This document shows, one piece after another, positions 8,766 through 17,770 of a DNA stretch of 26,716 nt (position 1 is its first letter; every line of letters begins with the position of its first letter). The position numbers and the translations under genes were made by a program. The notes under the pieces were generated by a model. That model had not been told where the DNA came from, made no database searches, and saw only the letters and a list, made by a program, of their open reading frames with translations. Source of the stretch: Nemertoderma westbladi (Eukaryota; Xenacoelomorpha; Nemertodermatida; Nemertodermatidae); the NCBI GenBank assembly GCA_032718475.1, contig JAUCBJ010002528.1, forward strand, positions 1-26,716. The letters are read 5' to 3'.

Positions 8766-9434
8766 TTAATCTGAGTCCAACTCGTCTCCGTAATCCTCGT
8801 CGTCACAACTGCTCCCCCGATTCGATATGAATTGCGACCTCCGCTTGAGAATGCTAGCGGTGGTCGGATCTTTCGCTAGCTCGAAGGCTTTCTTCCCTTC
8901 GCCATTCAGAATCATTGCGTCCGCACCGGTCGCTAACAGTTGCTCCACCACATCCGGGTGCGACTTCCACGCGGCTGCGTGCAGTGGAGTATCACCCAGC
9001 TTGTTCTTTACGTTGACTTGGCAACCAGCAGACGCTAAAAGCGCCTCAACGCAGTCAATATGACCACCATGAGCTGCCCAATATAAAGCCGGGGATCCAG
9101 ACTTGTCTAGGCTATTTACAGAGACTTTATTCAACAGACATTCCTTCAGGAATTCGAAATTTCCCCGCTTAGCGGCCTCGTGCAAGGGATTGTCAACAGA
9201 TGCTGTGTTTTCTTCTACGTAGTTACTAGGAATCAAGCCAGACCTTGCCCCGACCCGAGCCTTCCACCAGTGAGGGTTGCTCGAGTCAGACACATACAGA
9301 GTTTCTCCTTCCTCAAATGAGAGTTCGTCTCTTGTTTGTGCCGTGTAATTATACATAGCGCGATAGACTTTGACTTGTCCCGGCTTTGGTAATAATTTGG
9401 GAGGAGCCGGCGCTGGTCGTCTGTGATGACTCAT
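8766..9434 (-). CDS. OSTF1: Osteoclast-stimulating factor 1 (SH3 plus ankyrin adaptor)
   Basis: A 222-residue cytosolic adaptor predicted to bind proline-rich and other partners; in vertebrates the family is linked to Src-related signalling. A proline-rich N-terminus (about 7-18) precedes an SH3 domain at about 21-75, with AMYNY for the ALYDY motif, the WW pair at 56-57 and GLIPSNYV at 66-73. Ankyrin repeats follow at about 82-110, 113-143 and 147-176, including NPLHEAAKRGN, ALYWAAHGGH and GDTPLHAAAW. An acidic tail (211-222) ends in DSD as in vertebrate OSTF1. The length fits the family (about 214 residues in human, recalled). The start is the first ATG before the conserved region. The whole CDS lies in one exon, whereas the human gene has several. 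A plausible splice acceptor lies 15 bp before the ATG, so a 5' UTR intron is likely. It is divergent from the ANKUB1-like gene. Confidence 0.95.
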   Translation of the reverse strand: MSHHRRPAPAPPKLLPKPGQVKVYRAMYNYTAQTRDELSFEEGETLYVSDSSNPHWWKARVGARSGLIPSNYVEENTASVDNPLHEAAKRGNFEFLKECLLNKVSVNSLDKSGSPALYWAAHGGHIDCVEALLASAGCQVNVKNKLGDTPLHAAAWKSHPDVVEQLLATGADAMILNGEGKKAFELAKDPTTASILKRRSQFISNRGSSCDDEDYGDELDSD

Positions 9435-10061
9435 AGTGATACCCGGTTGCTACAGAAACGAAAATAATATCAACAATATCAAAAATATTCAATATAACAT
9501 TTATATTTTCAATAATCTTACAAAATCATCCTATTTCCACCCGGATATCAAGATATACAGTAGAGTTGCTGTTGACCTAATACTGTACAATAAAGCAAAC
9601 ATTTAATAATCTTTGCGAACATTTGCGTGCCAACATTTACACGGAAATGTAATCTATACAGGGTACAGAGTATGAACTTCACACACCACCTAGCGGTTTG
9701 AAGTGTAGAGACTATAGTTTAAGTTGTTTCTATTATGGCCTTAATATTTATTATATTAATTTTTGTTGTGGTTTTGGTTGATTACTCATTAAGTCTTTAG
9801 GCCTCCGATCCGGCTGGCAATTAATATGTACAGAATTCTTAGCAACAAACAGCGTCATATATATTTTATCCCTTTCTTTTTTCACTGTCATGTTTAATTC
9901 ATTCATAACTTGGTTTTACATTTATATAGAAAGTAACATATTGTATCATTAAAATAATAATTATGTTGACCTTTGGCCTCTACTCTGTATATAATATCTA
10001 TAGTAATATATCATGTTTTCAGTGAAATATTATTTATTTTAATTAAATGAATATATTCCAG
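9435..10061. other. Spacer between OSTF1 and the ANKUB1-like exon
   Basis: AT-rich. No additional exon of either gene could be recognised on either strand. It may hold the OSTF1 promoter and first exon and is intronic for the ANKUB1-like gene, because the plus-strand exon at 10062 begins at a splice acceptor. Confidence 0.5.
9450..9475 (-). other. Possible 5' UTR splice acceptor of OSTF1
   Basis: On the minus strand, TTATTTTCGTTTCTGTAG sits just before CAACCGGGTATCACT and the ATG: a pyrimidine-rich run ending in AG. This would place the first intron in the 5' UTR. The upstream exon was not located. Confidence 0.5.
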
Positions 10062-10220
10062 GATGTTGAGATGTTTGATGATAAGTCGATAAATTATTAC
10101 GACATCGAAAATGGTTCGACGATATTTCTGAAGACATGGGACGGGTGGAACGATTTCTTCAATGCCGTAATGCTGGACAACGGACAGAGTGTTATAAAGC
10201 ATTTATCGACGGATGAACAG
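10062..10220 (+). CDS. ANKUB1: ANKUB1-like gene, penultimate exon in window
   Basis: A 159-bp phase-0 exon of 53 codons, preceded by ATATATTCCAG and followed by GTAGGC. It encodes DVEMFDDKSINYYDIENGST and then TWDGWNDFFNAVML, ending STDEQ. This resembles the stretch of human ANKUB1 (ankyrin repeat and ubiquitin domain protein 1) between its ubiquitin-like region and ankyrin repeats, which has LEMYDCN and WDGWKEF at the matching places (recalled). In-frame stops upstream of the acceptor and the lack of a conserved Met show that it is internal. Upstream exons for the ubiquitin-like domain were not found. The cellular role of ANKUB1 is poorly known. Confidence 0.85.
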
Positions 10221-10982
10221 GTAGGCCTATACATATACTGTACAGTGTACATGCAGAAATTAATCACTGAATATTTTGCAAATTAAAGCAATTTTGTGTG
10301 ATATAGGAATGTTTCTTAAATTATTTACCATAAGGTTTCCTAGAAACTGGAGTAGAAGGTTTCCTAGAAACTGGAGTAGATTCAGGGAACCGGATATAGA
10401 AATAAGGAACATTAAGGCGAAAAAATCTTTAGTTTAAACATATTAGTTATATTGTAGCTAGGTCTTGGCAATGCGATGTTGCCTATAGTTGTATAACACC
10501 CCATTGTTTATGTGTGCATCATACGTAATGTTGTGCGCAGTATCCTGCTACTGTATATGTACCACCTAGAGACCTGGTGTTTTCAGCAGTTGTAGCCCAG
10601 CATGATGGGCTGCCATCGAGCAGCACATATGCTGCACTGCAACAAGGAAAAGGCGGCCGTTATCGCCAGCTATTAACGGTGGTATATTGGATGTAGTTTC
10701 ATTGTGATTGTTTGTACGTAGATTATATCAAATATCAGTAATATCACCCTCTTGGTGTATTATTAGTATTATTACAAAAATCTTCAAGATCTTGGATAGT
10801 TTGTGGACCAGGCTTTCCTTTTGCAAATTCTGAAACATTCCTTATTGTTTGATGTAACATAAATGGCTCTATGAAATGCAGTGTTCCATATACCCTGATT
10901 TACTGGGCTCACATAAACTTACGTACTGTACATTATACTGTAGTGATATAAGTAGTCTATCATTTGTGCACTTTTGTTACAG
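10221..10982 (+). other. Intron of the ANKUB1-like gene
   Basis: 762 bp from GTAGGC to TTTTGTTACAG, joining two phase-0 exons. It contains a 25-bp direct duplication at about 10334-10382 (AAGGTTTCCTAGAAACTGGA and following) and two small hairpins near 10600-10640 (AGCCCA/TGGGCT and GCAGC/GCTGC). No other gene is seen. Confidence 0.8.
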
Positions 10983-12374
10983 GTGGCGCGTTATCAATCT
11001 CGAGTCGCGTGTTTCATGGCTGGCCATTTCGGTTTAATCGACCTCGCGGTCACCCTGATAAAGCTGGGCGTGCGATCGGACGAGGCCGTTGGCTACCATC
11101 CCAGTCGGGTGTGGTGCCAGGAGGACAAGCCCCACATCGAGTCCTACAAGTGCCCCATCCACGAAGCCACGGAGCACGGTCAGCTGTCGGTTCTGCGAAT
11201 ATTCGTCAACCACAACCTCTGCGCGATTCTCGCGAGAGATGGCAACGATTTACAACCTCTTAACATTGCTCTCCGAAAAGGTAAACGACCTTGCGCCTCT
11301 TTCCTAATAACAAGGCAGTGGAGTAAAGTTCCTTTCGGTCCACATCACCTAATCAGTTTGTCCATCTACCGACGAATACGACTGTGGTTGGAGCGAATTC
11401 GCGATCGCATTTACGCTCGGTACGGGGGCACTGCGAGTTCCATTCGACCGAAACGTCTGACGGGGACCTCGTACCAACGGGCCGGTGCCATCCTGGGGCA
11501 GACCATCGTGGTGGACGGCTACTACGATACGCTACGCAACTCGCAACCGCGGTCCCACTTGCCGCGTTACAACGATCAGATAGTCGGCTATGTTAAACCG
11601 CAACCGGACCGGGAGATTCGAACGCCGCCCGTCGTCAAACAATGCCGCTTGAACCGCGAGCGAGGACTGCTAGCGCGTTCCGTTACTTGCATCGAATTCC
11701 CCACATTAAAAGATTCGAGCGCAAAAAATTTCGCGGTGCCCCCAAAAAGCGCGTTTTCTTACGTTTACGAAAAAGCGGTGAATTTCTCACGGGAGCCCTT
11801 CTACTTACGTAAATACAACCCCGTAGATGCCAACCACTTAAACACGGTGGAGATGTTGTTCCCGGGATTATCAAAGGAAACGGACTTTTTGGTGGAACAT
11901 CTAAAAACGAATAAAAACGATTTACCTAAACTAACAGGAAACGAGATTAATTTTTTACCTTCTAGGTCGACTAAAATAGCTCGATTCCAGAATAGTAACT
12001 TTGAGCAACCTGTGCGCCAGTGGGTGGCCCAACAATATAAGAAGTCAGTAGACGATTCCGGCCATTGCAGTGTTGGTAAGGAGGTCCCTGTGACCGCAAC
12101 ATCGGCAATGTCTGCAATTCGCCGTGGGTTACCGACAGCACCCGATGGTCGGACGAGTTTCGGTGGTCGCTTTGTCTACACCCCGCGGCACCTGCGTAGC
12201 GCCGACCCTGTGCTGCACTATGAGTCTCGTAGAGGGAAGTCTCTGAGACAGAAAGCGTCCGAGAGTTTGGATCTCGCGAATACCTTCACGAATATACCTT
12301 GGTTACATCAGGTTAAACTAGCCACAACATTTTGTAATAACGACATCAAGCGGTCATCATTGGCAAGAGTTTGA
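10983..12374 (+). CDS. ANKUB1: ANKUB1-like gene, last coding exon
   Basis: 1392 bp, 463 codons plus TGA, entered at phase 0 from the exon ending at 10220. Ankyrin-like units occur at exon residues about 1-34 (VACFMAGHFGLIDLAVTLIK), about 57-83 (CPIHEATEHGQLSVLRIFVN) and about 87-110. The block DEAVGYHPSRVWC between the first two resembles DEAVG/HEAVGVHPYRAWC in ANKUB1. A long, basic, probably disordered stretch follows. The C-terminus contains NIPWLHQVKLATTF, resembling the conserved ANKUB1 ending (KPWLQQLEIA, recalled). Together with the previous exon this gives 516 residues, without the ubiquitin-like domain. The exon start is fixed by the TTGTTACAG acceptor and phase; the in-frame TTG upstream is intronic. 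Codon use and GC are clearly higher than in the surroundings, as expected of a conserved exon. Confidence 0.88.
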   Translation: MARYQSRVACFMAGHFGLIDLAVTLIKLGVRSDEAVGYHPSRVWCQEDKPHIESYKCPIHEATEHGQLSVLRIFVNHNLCAILARDGNDLQPLNIALRKGKRPCASFLITRQWSKVPFGPHHLISLSIYRRIRLWLERIRDRIYARYGGTASSIRPKRLTGTSYQRAGAILGQTIVVDGYYDTLRNSQPRSHLPRYNDQIVGYVKPQPDREIRTPPVVKQCRLNRERGLLARSVTCIEFPTLKDSSAKNFAVPPKSAFSYVYEKAVNFSREPFYLRKYNPVDANHLNTVEMLFPGLSKETDFLVEHLKTNKNDLPKLTGNEINFLPSRSTKIARFQNSNFEQPVRQWVAQQYKKSVDDSGHCSVGKEVPVTATSAMSAIRRGLPTAPDGRTSFGGRFVYTPRHLRSADPVLHYESRRGKSLRQKASESLDLANTFTNIPWLHQVKLATTFCNNDIKRSSLARV

Positions 12375-13310
12375 TTATGTATGTTTCTAGATTGTTCCGC
12401 TTAAATTATACTTGAATTTTAACGTATGTACTTCTTTGTAGAGAAGTATTTAATTTATTTATTTCAAACCAGAAGGTTAATTTCATAGACAATAGTAAAC
12501 AGCACAAACATATAAGATACATATGTATATAAATATGAGTATGCGCCCCCCCCCCCCCATTATTGTATTCTATAATGCACGAAGAAGTAACACTTAAAAT
12601 TATGGTAAAGATAAACAAGTTCTAAATTTCTTAACAGTTGTACTGCAGAAGCTCCTCCCCTAGTGGTATGTTTCACGAAGTACATCATGACAAGCCGCAA
12701 AATATATTATTCAACAAGTAATGTGTGCTTTTTTACCAAATTGTGACATTATGAAACAATTTGCGTTTCATAAAAACTACGTATGAAAAATTAAATTTTA
12801 GTTACAAATACTAATATTTGGTTACTTTAATAAGATACAATGTTCCTTTGACAAACAAGCCCTGCAAATAAGAGGATGATTAATGGCATAAACTGCAATG
12901 CTCACTTTAACAAATGAGTAATTTTACAATCTCGGTTAGTTTCCGATAATTGACAAAACCCAGCAGCACCCAGGCACTTCGTACGAGTCTTGTTGGACAA
13001 CACTGTAATAGTTTAATTTACCAAACTGTACATTTACTGTACTTGTTCTATGCTAGTCGTCTGGAAATGGTGGTAATCAGCCAATCAGAGAGCAGGTAGT
13101 TACTGAAAAGTACTCAACTGGGGAACTGGTCACAATGAAAATGCAAAGCATTTTATCGCTTTGTTAGAGCCATTGTCAATGCAACCTGCTCCTACCCCAC
13201 ATTGGAAAAAGTGAAAAAAAGTAGGCCTACTCATTCACTCATTTAATATGAATTTATAGCTCATCAAAAGTAGATAACGTTTTCAGTTACTGTAATTAAA
13301 AAAAATATTG
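12375..13310. other. Gene-free stretch including the probable ANKUB1 3' UTR
   Basis: AT-rich, with a 13-nt C run at 12546-12558. The proximal part is probably 3' UTR of the ANKUB1-like gene. No other gene or strong repeat was seen. Confidence 0.5.
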
Positions 13311-13315
13311 TCGCT

Positions 13316-14165
13316 GATCACGATAAAACTTGTTTAATATTTTCTGGTAATGCAACCATCATTTTGGTGCTATTGTGGTGCCCCCAGGACGAAAAGTACA
13401 AGTAGTTAAAATTTCAAACTGTTAAGTTTTGCCTTTAGTTGGGTACTTCTGAAGCTATACTGGTTTTCAAGGTCTATGATCACGGTAAAATTTGTCAAAA
13501 CTATTTTGTGGTACAGTAACGCAACTATCGTTTTTAGAGCTTGTCTGGTGGGACGAAAAATAGAAGTAGCATAAAATTTCAGACGCCAAAAATTTAATTT
13601 GTTTGAATTAAATGATTAATTTAATTAATTTTATTCTGAATATAATCTATAGGGGTCGATGATCACGATATAATAAGTTATCTATATATGATTTATTTTC
13701 AGTTTGTGCAATGCTACTTGTATTTTTCATGCCTCTTTGGCACAGGTCCAAAAATGCCACAATGAATCTTATACAATATTTTTGAATCTCATATTGATGA
13801 TCAGGTGAAATCAGAATCAGGTTGATTTGGTTATGATTTTTGATTACTAAATTTGTGCTACTTGTAGTTTTGTGCCGCACATGGTTGACACATATCCAAA
13901 AATGCCTTAATCAACAAGGTACAATATATTTCAGTGTCATATTCGTAATCATCATTCCAAAAAACCCATAAGATCAGAAAATAAGTTATGGTGGTGATTT
14001 TTTATTATCAAATTTGAACTAGGCCTACTTATTTTTTTCGTGCCCCGTGAGGGGGACATTCCAAATTGCCAGGAATTTTCTCGAATGTTATATTTGAGTT
14101 CTATGATCGTCATTATCATTTATCATCCAAAAAACTTCATATGCCATAAATAAATTTATTTTCGC
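13316..14165. repeat. Highly degenerate tandem repeat, about 140-185 bp per unit
   Basis: A (TCTA)TGATCACG(A/G)TAAAA-like motif recurs at about 13316, 13478, 13661, 13799, 13947 and 14105. About 50-70 bp after most of these comes a second block with GCAA(C/T) or GTGCTACTTGTA, then TTTTCGTGCC/GGGACGAAAA-like sequence and AAAATTTC or AAAAATGCC. The shared order argues for an old tandem array of at least six units. Confidence 0.6.
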
Positions 14166-14169
14166 GAAC

Positions 14170-15345
14170 CATAAAAACTTTCTGCGGAACTGCGGGAGTT
14201 CGTAGCGGTGAAAGTGGCGGGGTGGGTCGAGAGTATCGCTCATCTCTCCGAGGTGGCTGCGGAGTACCCGCAGACCGCCTACACCGGCATGTCCCGCTGC
14301 GTGCAGGCGGAGTGGAGATGAGGACCTGGCGCCAATCCGACAGGAACTGTTACGTTGCTTCATCCCGGCCCTATTTGGAACTTCCCATGGAACAGTGGAT
14401 GAGGAGCTGGTTCTCCTCCCTGTCCGACACGGTGGGATCTGGATCCGGGACCCCCTGCTGCGGAGGGGTCAAGCTAGGGAGGCGTCGCTATCTGGGACTG
14501 TTGGGGTGGTTGAGGCGCTGACGATGGGCAGCCCCCTCAACGTCGCCGACCACTCAGCCCGTCTTGCCTCCGCATTGGCTGCGAGTCGCGTCGCCCAGGA
14601 CGCTGTCGGCGCAGCCTTCCGTGGTTGATAACACCGACCTGGCCCCAGAGGTGTGCCACGACAACCTCGCGTTGCGATACGGCCTCACGCCGCCAGGCCT
14701 GCGTGTGAAGTGTGAGGGGTGTGGGGAGTCGTTTACAACAACCCACGCCCTGAACTGCAAGTCGGATAATAAGGCGGCATGATGACGTACGTGAGGTCTT
14801 TGGGGACCTCATTGCCTCTGCCTTTGGGGGCGCATGCGTCCAGCGCGAGGTTCCCCTGGCGTCCGGTTACCTGGACAGAAGGGGCCGCGAGGTGGGGGGA
14901 GTTAGGGCGGATCTCTTGGCGAGGGGAGTCTGGACCGAACAGAGGGACTCTGACTTTCGATATTGCGATCGTAAACGCCGACGCCCCCTCATATGCTCAC
15001 CGGCCCTTGGACTCTGTCCTCTAACAGAGAGTCCGAGCCAAGAAGGTGCACTACAGCGCGGTGTGCAAAGATAGAAGGTTCTCCTTCACCCCCCTTGTCG
15101 GAACCACCGATGGGGTGTGGTGCAAGGATACTGATATCTTCTTAGGCCACCTCGCTGAGACCCTTGTGGCTCGGCGGCAGGGGATGCGGGATCGTGGCCT
15201 AGCCTGCGTTCTCGGGGGAGTTCGGAGGCGGCTGTAGTTCGCGCTCCTCCGCTCAAACTCCCTTTGTCTGCGCGGTGGGCGGCGACCATGGAGGGCGCTG
15301 GCCTTTGGGGATGGGGCGGGTCTGCGGGGCAATCACCTCGCAGAC
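14170..15345 (+). mobile_element. GC-rich remnant of a retroelement pol C-terminus
   Basis: Scattered over several plus-strand frames, and so frameshifted, are motifs in the order seen at the C-terminus of one class of non-LTR-type polyproteins. They are EYPQTAYTGM (about 14265), LPVRHGGIWIRDPLLRRG (about 14415), LALRYGLTPPGL then C-x2-C-x7-H-x3-C (CEGCGESFTTTHALNC, 14711-14758), VRADLLARGVW (about 14904), FDIAIVNADAPSY (about 14956), and FSFTPLVGTTDGV (about 15080). A CCHC knuckle followed by an R-x-DL ... DIxV segment suggests the restriction-like endonuclease of R2/NeSL-type elements, an inference. The GC content stands out sharply from the AT-rich flanks. The RT domain is absent. Pseudogene fragment. 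Confidence 0.7.
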
Positions 15346-15950
15346 CGATATTAATCCCCATTGCACCCCTTTTTTAATTGTATTGTTTATATCTTTTTAA
15401 TTTTATTGTTCTGATAGGTGGTGGGAATTTGGTGCCGTTTTATATTTACTTTATATTTAATTTTTATTATAATCACATGCTGATATTGGTTATAATAATA
15501 AATAAAAACCATAAAAACTTTTGAAAATTTCATCACGAAAACTATTGGAGATGGGTGCCAGAAAGGCACCACAGCGCGTAAACTACATCATACAGTAGCT
15601 AATAGCTATGTAATTGACGTTTGCGCTGTTGGATACTGTAGTCCATTAAATTTTAGGACAAAATCAGCAAGTCGCATCCCCCCACACCCCTCCTAATTTG
15701 GTATGATCAAAGTTCGATAAGTTTTCTTACTGCTGCTGGCCGGGGCGAATTTTTCAATTTCTGAGCGAATTCGATACAACAAGCCGTATATTTGGGAATA
15801 TTTAGCCACTTCGGTTGGCTTTTCATCTGCAGATTCCGAATCTCAAAATCGTTTTCTATTTCACCAATAAACTTCCGGAGATATTATTGCGTACAGTTGA
15901 GAATGATGCAAATTTGAAATATTGCATAAGTTTATATTTTATAGTATGAT
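15346..15950. other. AT-rich gene-free stretch
   Basis: No coding or repeat signal I can support. Confidence 0.45.
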
Positions 15951-15952
15951 CG

Positions 15953-16190
15953 GCGGCTTGAATTTCCGCTTATCTGTGAAAGCCTTTTCAAAAACAGCTT
16001 TGATTCAATATGATTGAAGCGGAACGGAATTGCTCGCGGGCAGTTCCGCTTGAAGCCTTTTTGACTGCCGCTTGGATACCGCTTGCCTTCCCAAATAGTG
16101 AGGGGGTACTCGCAATCTGCTCACAAGCGGCTTAATTTTTGTTAAGCGGATTGACAAGCCGCATGGATTCCGTTTAGTGAGAAGGCCCAA
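15953..16190. repeat. Cluster of CCGCTT/AAGCGG motifs in both orientations
   Basis: At least six CCGCTT or AAGCGG hexamers, plus close variants, occur in about 230 bp, in both orientations. They include an arm pair AAGCGGAAC/GTTCCGCTT around 16018-16051. It may be a small foldback element, but its ends are not defined. Confidence 0.4.
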
Positions 16191-16329
16191 AAAGCGACAG
16201 TACTTTATACCGATGGTTTTGTCAGATGATGTACCGATAACTCATGTAAATCATTAACTACTGTATTTACATACTTTTTTGAGTTCTGTAGTTTGAGTAA
16301 TGTTAGCAATGTACACGAGCGGGGCCTTC

Positions 16330-16505
16330 GTGCAGCAAAATCTGTAAGCCATCTTAGCGAACTATTATAATTACACCATGGCTAGTTATATATTGGCTTC
16401 CGACACACTGACACACACACAGACGACAGACTTTTAGAAACCGGCCATAGTATAATTATAATAACAGTTCGCTGATGGCTCGGAGTTTTGACACGCCCCA
16501 CATAG
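16330..16505. mobile_element. Foldback element related to 5676-5800
   Basis: AAGCCATCTTAGCGAACTAT, TATAATTACACCATGGC (about 16347-16383) and the reverse complement of 16440-16483 (GAGCCATCAGCGAACTGTTA, TTATAATTATACTATGGC) form inverted arms around a centre near 16412 that contains a short CA run. The right half is also the reverse complement of 5676-5800. Non-coding. Confidence 0.65.
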
Positions 16506-16641
16506 GCAGACCGCTACAGGTGCGCCGTAACTGTATACAAAAATGTGCTGTGAAAAATGATAGAAATTGGTGGTCAATATATTAACAAGGTGTACCGGAT
16601 TCTGCACTGGATTCTCACCCGCCTGCATTATAAACAATTCT

Positions 16642-16647
16642 CACCAG
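16642..16647. repeat. Possible target duplication, left
   Basis: CACCAG directly precedes the inverted-repeat element and recurs directly after it at 17305-17310. Six bases is short, so chance cannot be excluded. Confidence 0.5.
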
Positions 16648-17304
16648 TGTGGTGGCCCATTAGAGCCACTACATTTTATTTATTAATTTTTACGTGAATA
16701 AAATTTCATTTAATTTAATGTTAATATATAAATCAAGTAAAATAAAAAAAAAACATAAAATTTGCTTTCACTTTTGTTTCCAATTAGATTAGTTTAACTT
16801 TAACTTTCGTTTTCATCTCATTTTCGATTTTTGCACACGGCCCATTACAGTCACCCTATTAGCCAAGGACTACAGGCGGCCACCTTTTACCCTTACAATC
16901 AATTGCAGGCTGTGACTCCAATGGGCCATACAAGGCAGCCCAGTACAGCCATCGATTTCCGAAGAGAAACCTAAAACTGATTTTTGCAGGTGGCCCATGG
17001 CGGTCATTTCCCTATGATGGGACTAGGAGAGCCAGACTGACAGAGAGAATTCGCAACCTGGCCTAACTCATACACCAGCAACAATCCAGCATGGTGAGCA
17101 TACTTTCATTATATGGGATTCCTGATGAAGTTATTGCAGCAATCAGATCAAAGTGAAAGTAAAACTAATTGGAAACAAAACTGAAAGTAAATCTAATGTT
17201 TTTTATTAATTGTACTTGATTTAAAAATTAACATTAAATTAAATGAAATTTAATTCACGCAAAAATTAATAAATAAAATGTAGTGGCTCTAATGGGCCGC
17301 CATA
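16648..17304. mobile_element. Non-autonomous element with about 137-bp terminal inverted repeats
   Basis: The left arm (16648-16787) begins TGTGGTGGCCCATTAGAGCC and continues ACTACATTTTATTTATTAAT. The right arm (17165-17304), read in reverse complement, begins TATGGCGGCCCATTAGAGCC and follows the same sequence to CCAATTAG. The arms are highly similar and AT-rich. The 377-bp interior has no ORF. It carries a nested inverted pair, GGCCCATTACAGTCAC near 16837 and GTGACTCCAATGGGCC near 16915. The superfamily is not assigned. Confidence 0.85.
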
Positions 17305-17310
17305 CACCAG
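17305..17310. repeat. Possible target duplication, right
   Basis: CACCAG, identical to 16642-16647. Confidence 0.5.
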
Positions 17311-17687
17311 ACATATAAAGTTATACCTTATGTACTATGTCTTGTCTCACTACACAATTCACATAATACACGCGAAAAAAGTACGTTTAATCCCGCTGAC
17401 ATGTAATGTATTACATAAAAAAATAATTCAAATTTAAGAATTATTGCACACAAATCCAATCGATTCATGAGATCGTTTCCTACAGAAGTTCTTCATAATG
17501 GGTGGGTGTTCTCTAATCCATACAATGACGCACATTGCGCAACCAACCAACTCTTAGTTAAATGGAATAGAACATGTGTTTACTTTGAACGATAACCGAC
17601 CCCGCCAGCATGATCATTTCTCGTAAATTAATCCAGTTTAGTTATCATTTGGCCAAGAATACCATTATTCCTACTATGACACCTCAT
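17311..17687. other. Gene-free stretch upstream of the tRNA gene
   Basis: AT-rich. No feature is supported. Confidence 0.45.
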
Positions 17688-17759
17688 GGCTTGGTGGCGC
17701 AACGGTAGCGCGTCTGACTCCAGATCAGAAGGTTGCGAGTTCAAATCTCGTCCGGGTCA
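17688..17759 (+). tRNA. tRNA-Trp (anticodon CCA)
   Basis: 72 nt that fold as a complete cloverleaf without an intron. The D arm is GCGC-AACGGTA-GCGC, and the anticodon stem TCTGA/TCAGA has loop CTCCAGA (anticodon at 17720-17722). The variable loop is AGGTT. The T arm is GCGAG-TTCAAAT-CTCGT and the discriminator is A. A box (TGGCGCAACGG) and B box (GAGTTCAAATC) are present. CCA is not encoded. The acceptor stem, GGCTTGG against CCGGGTC, pairs at all seven positions, but three are G-U, more than in typical animal tRNA-Trp. The body is otherwise nearly identical to the well-conserved animal tRNA-Trp as I recall it. The gene may be functional or may have drifted in its acceptor 5' strand. Confidence 0.95.
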
Positions 17760-17762
17760 CAA

Positions 17763-17770
17763 TTTTTTTT
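17763..17770 (+). terminator. RNA polymerase III terminator
   Basis: A run of eight T residues begins 4 nt after the tRNA discriminator base, a normal pol III stop. Confidence 0.85.

Noticed and set aside
8827-9063. Plus-strand ORF opposite OSTF1
   Set aside because: Antisense shadow of the conserved OSTF1 ankyrin region; no recognisable motif.
8766-9434. OSTF1 as a recent processed retrocopy
   Set aside because: No poly(A) tract or flanking duplication was seen, the frame is intact, and a plausible 5' UTR splice acceptor is present. An old retrogene remains possible.
10964-11307. Overlapping plus-strand ORFs in other frames
   Set aside because: They are shadows of the ANKUB1-like last exon, whose frame shows ankyrin motifs and agrees in phase with the upstream exon.
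14222-15237. Several separate GC-rich ORFs on both strands as new genes
   Set aside because: The plus-strand frames together give the motif order of a single retroelement C-terminus; the minus-strand ORFs are GC-driven shadows.
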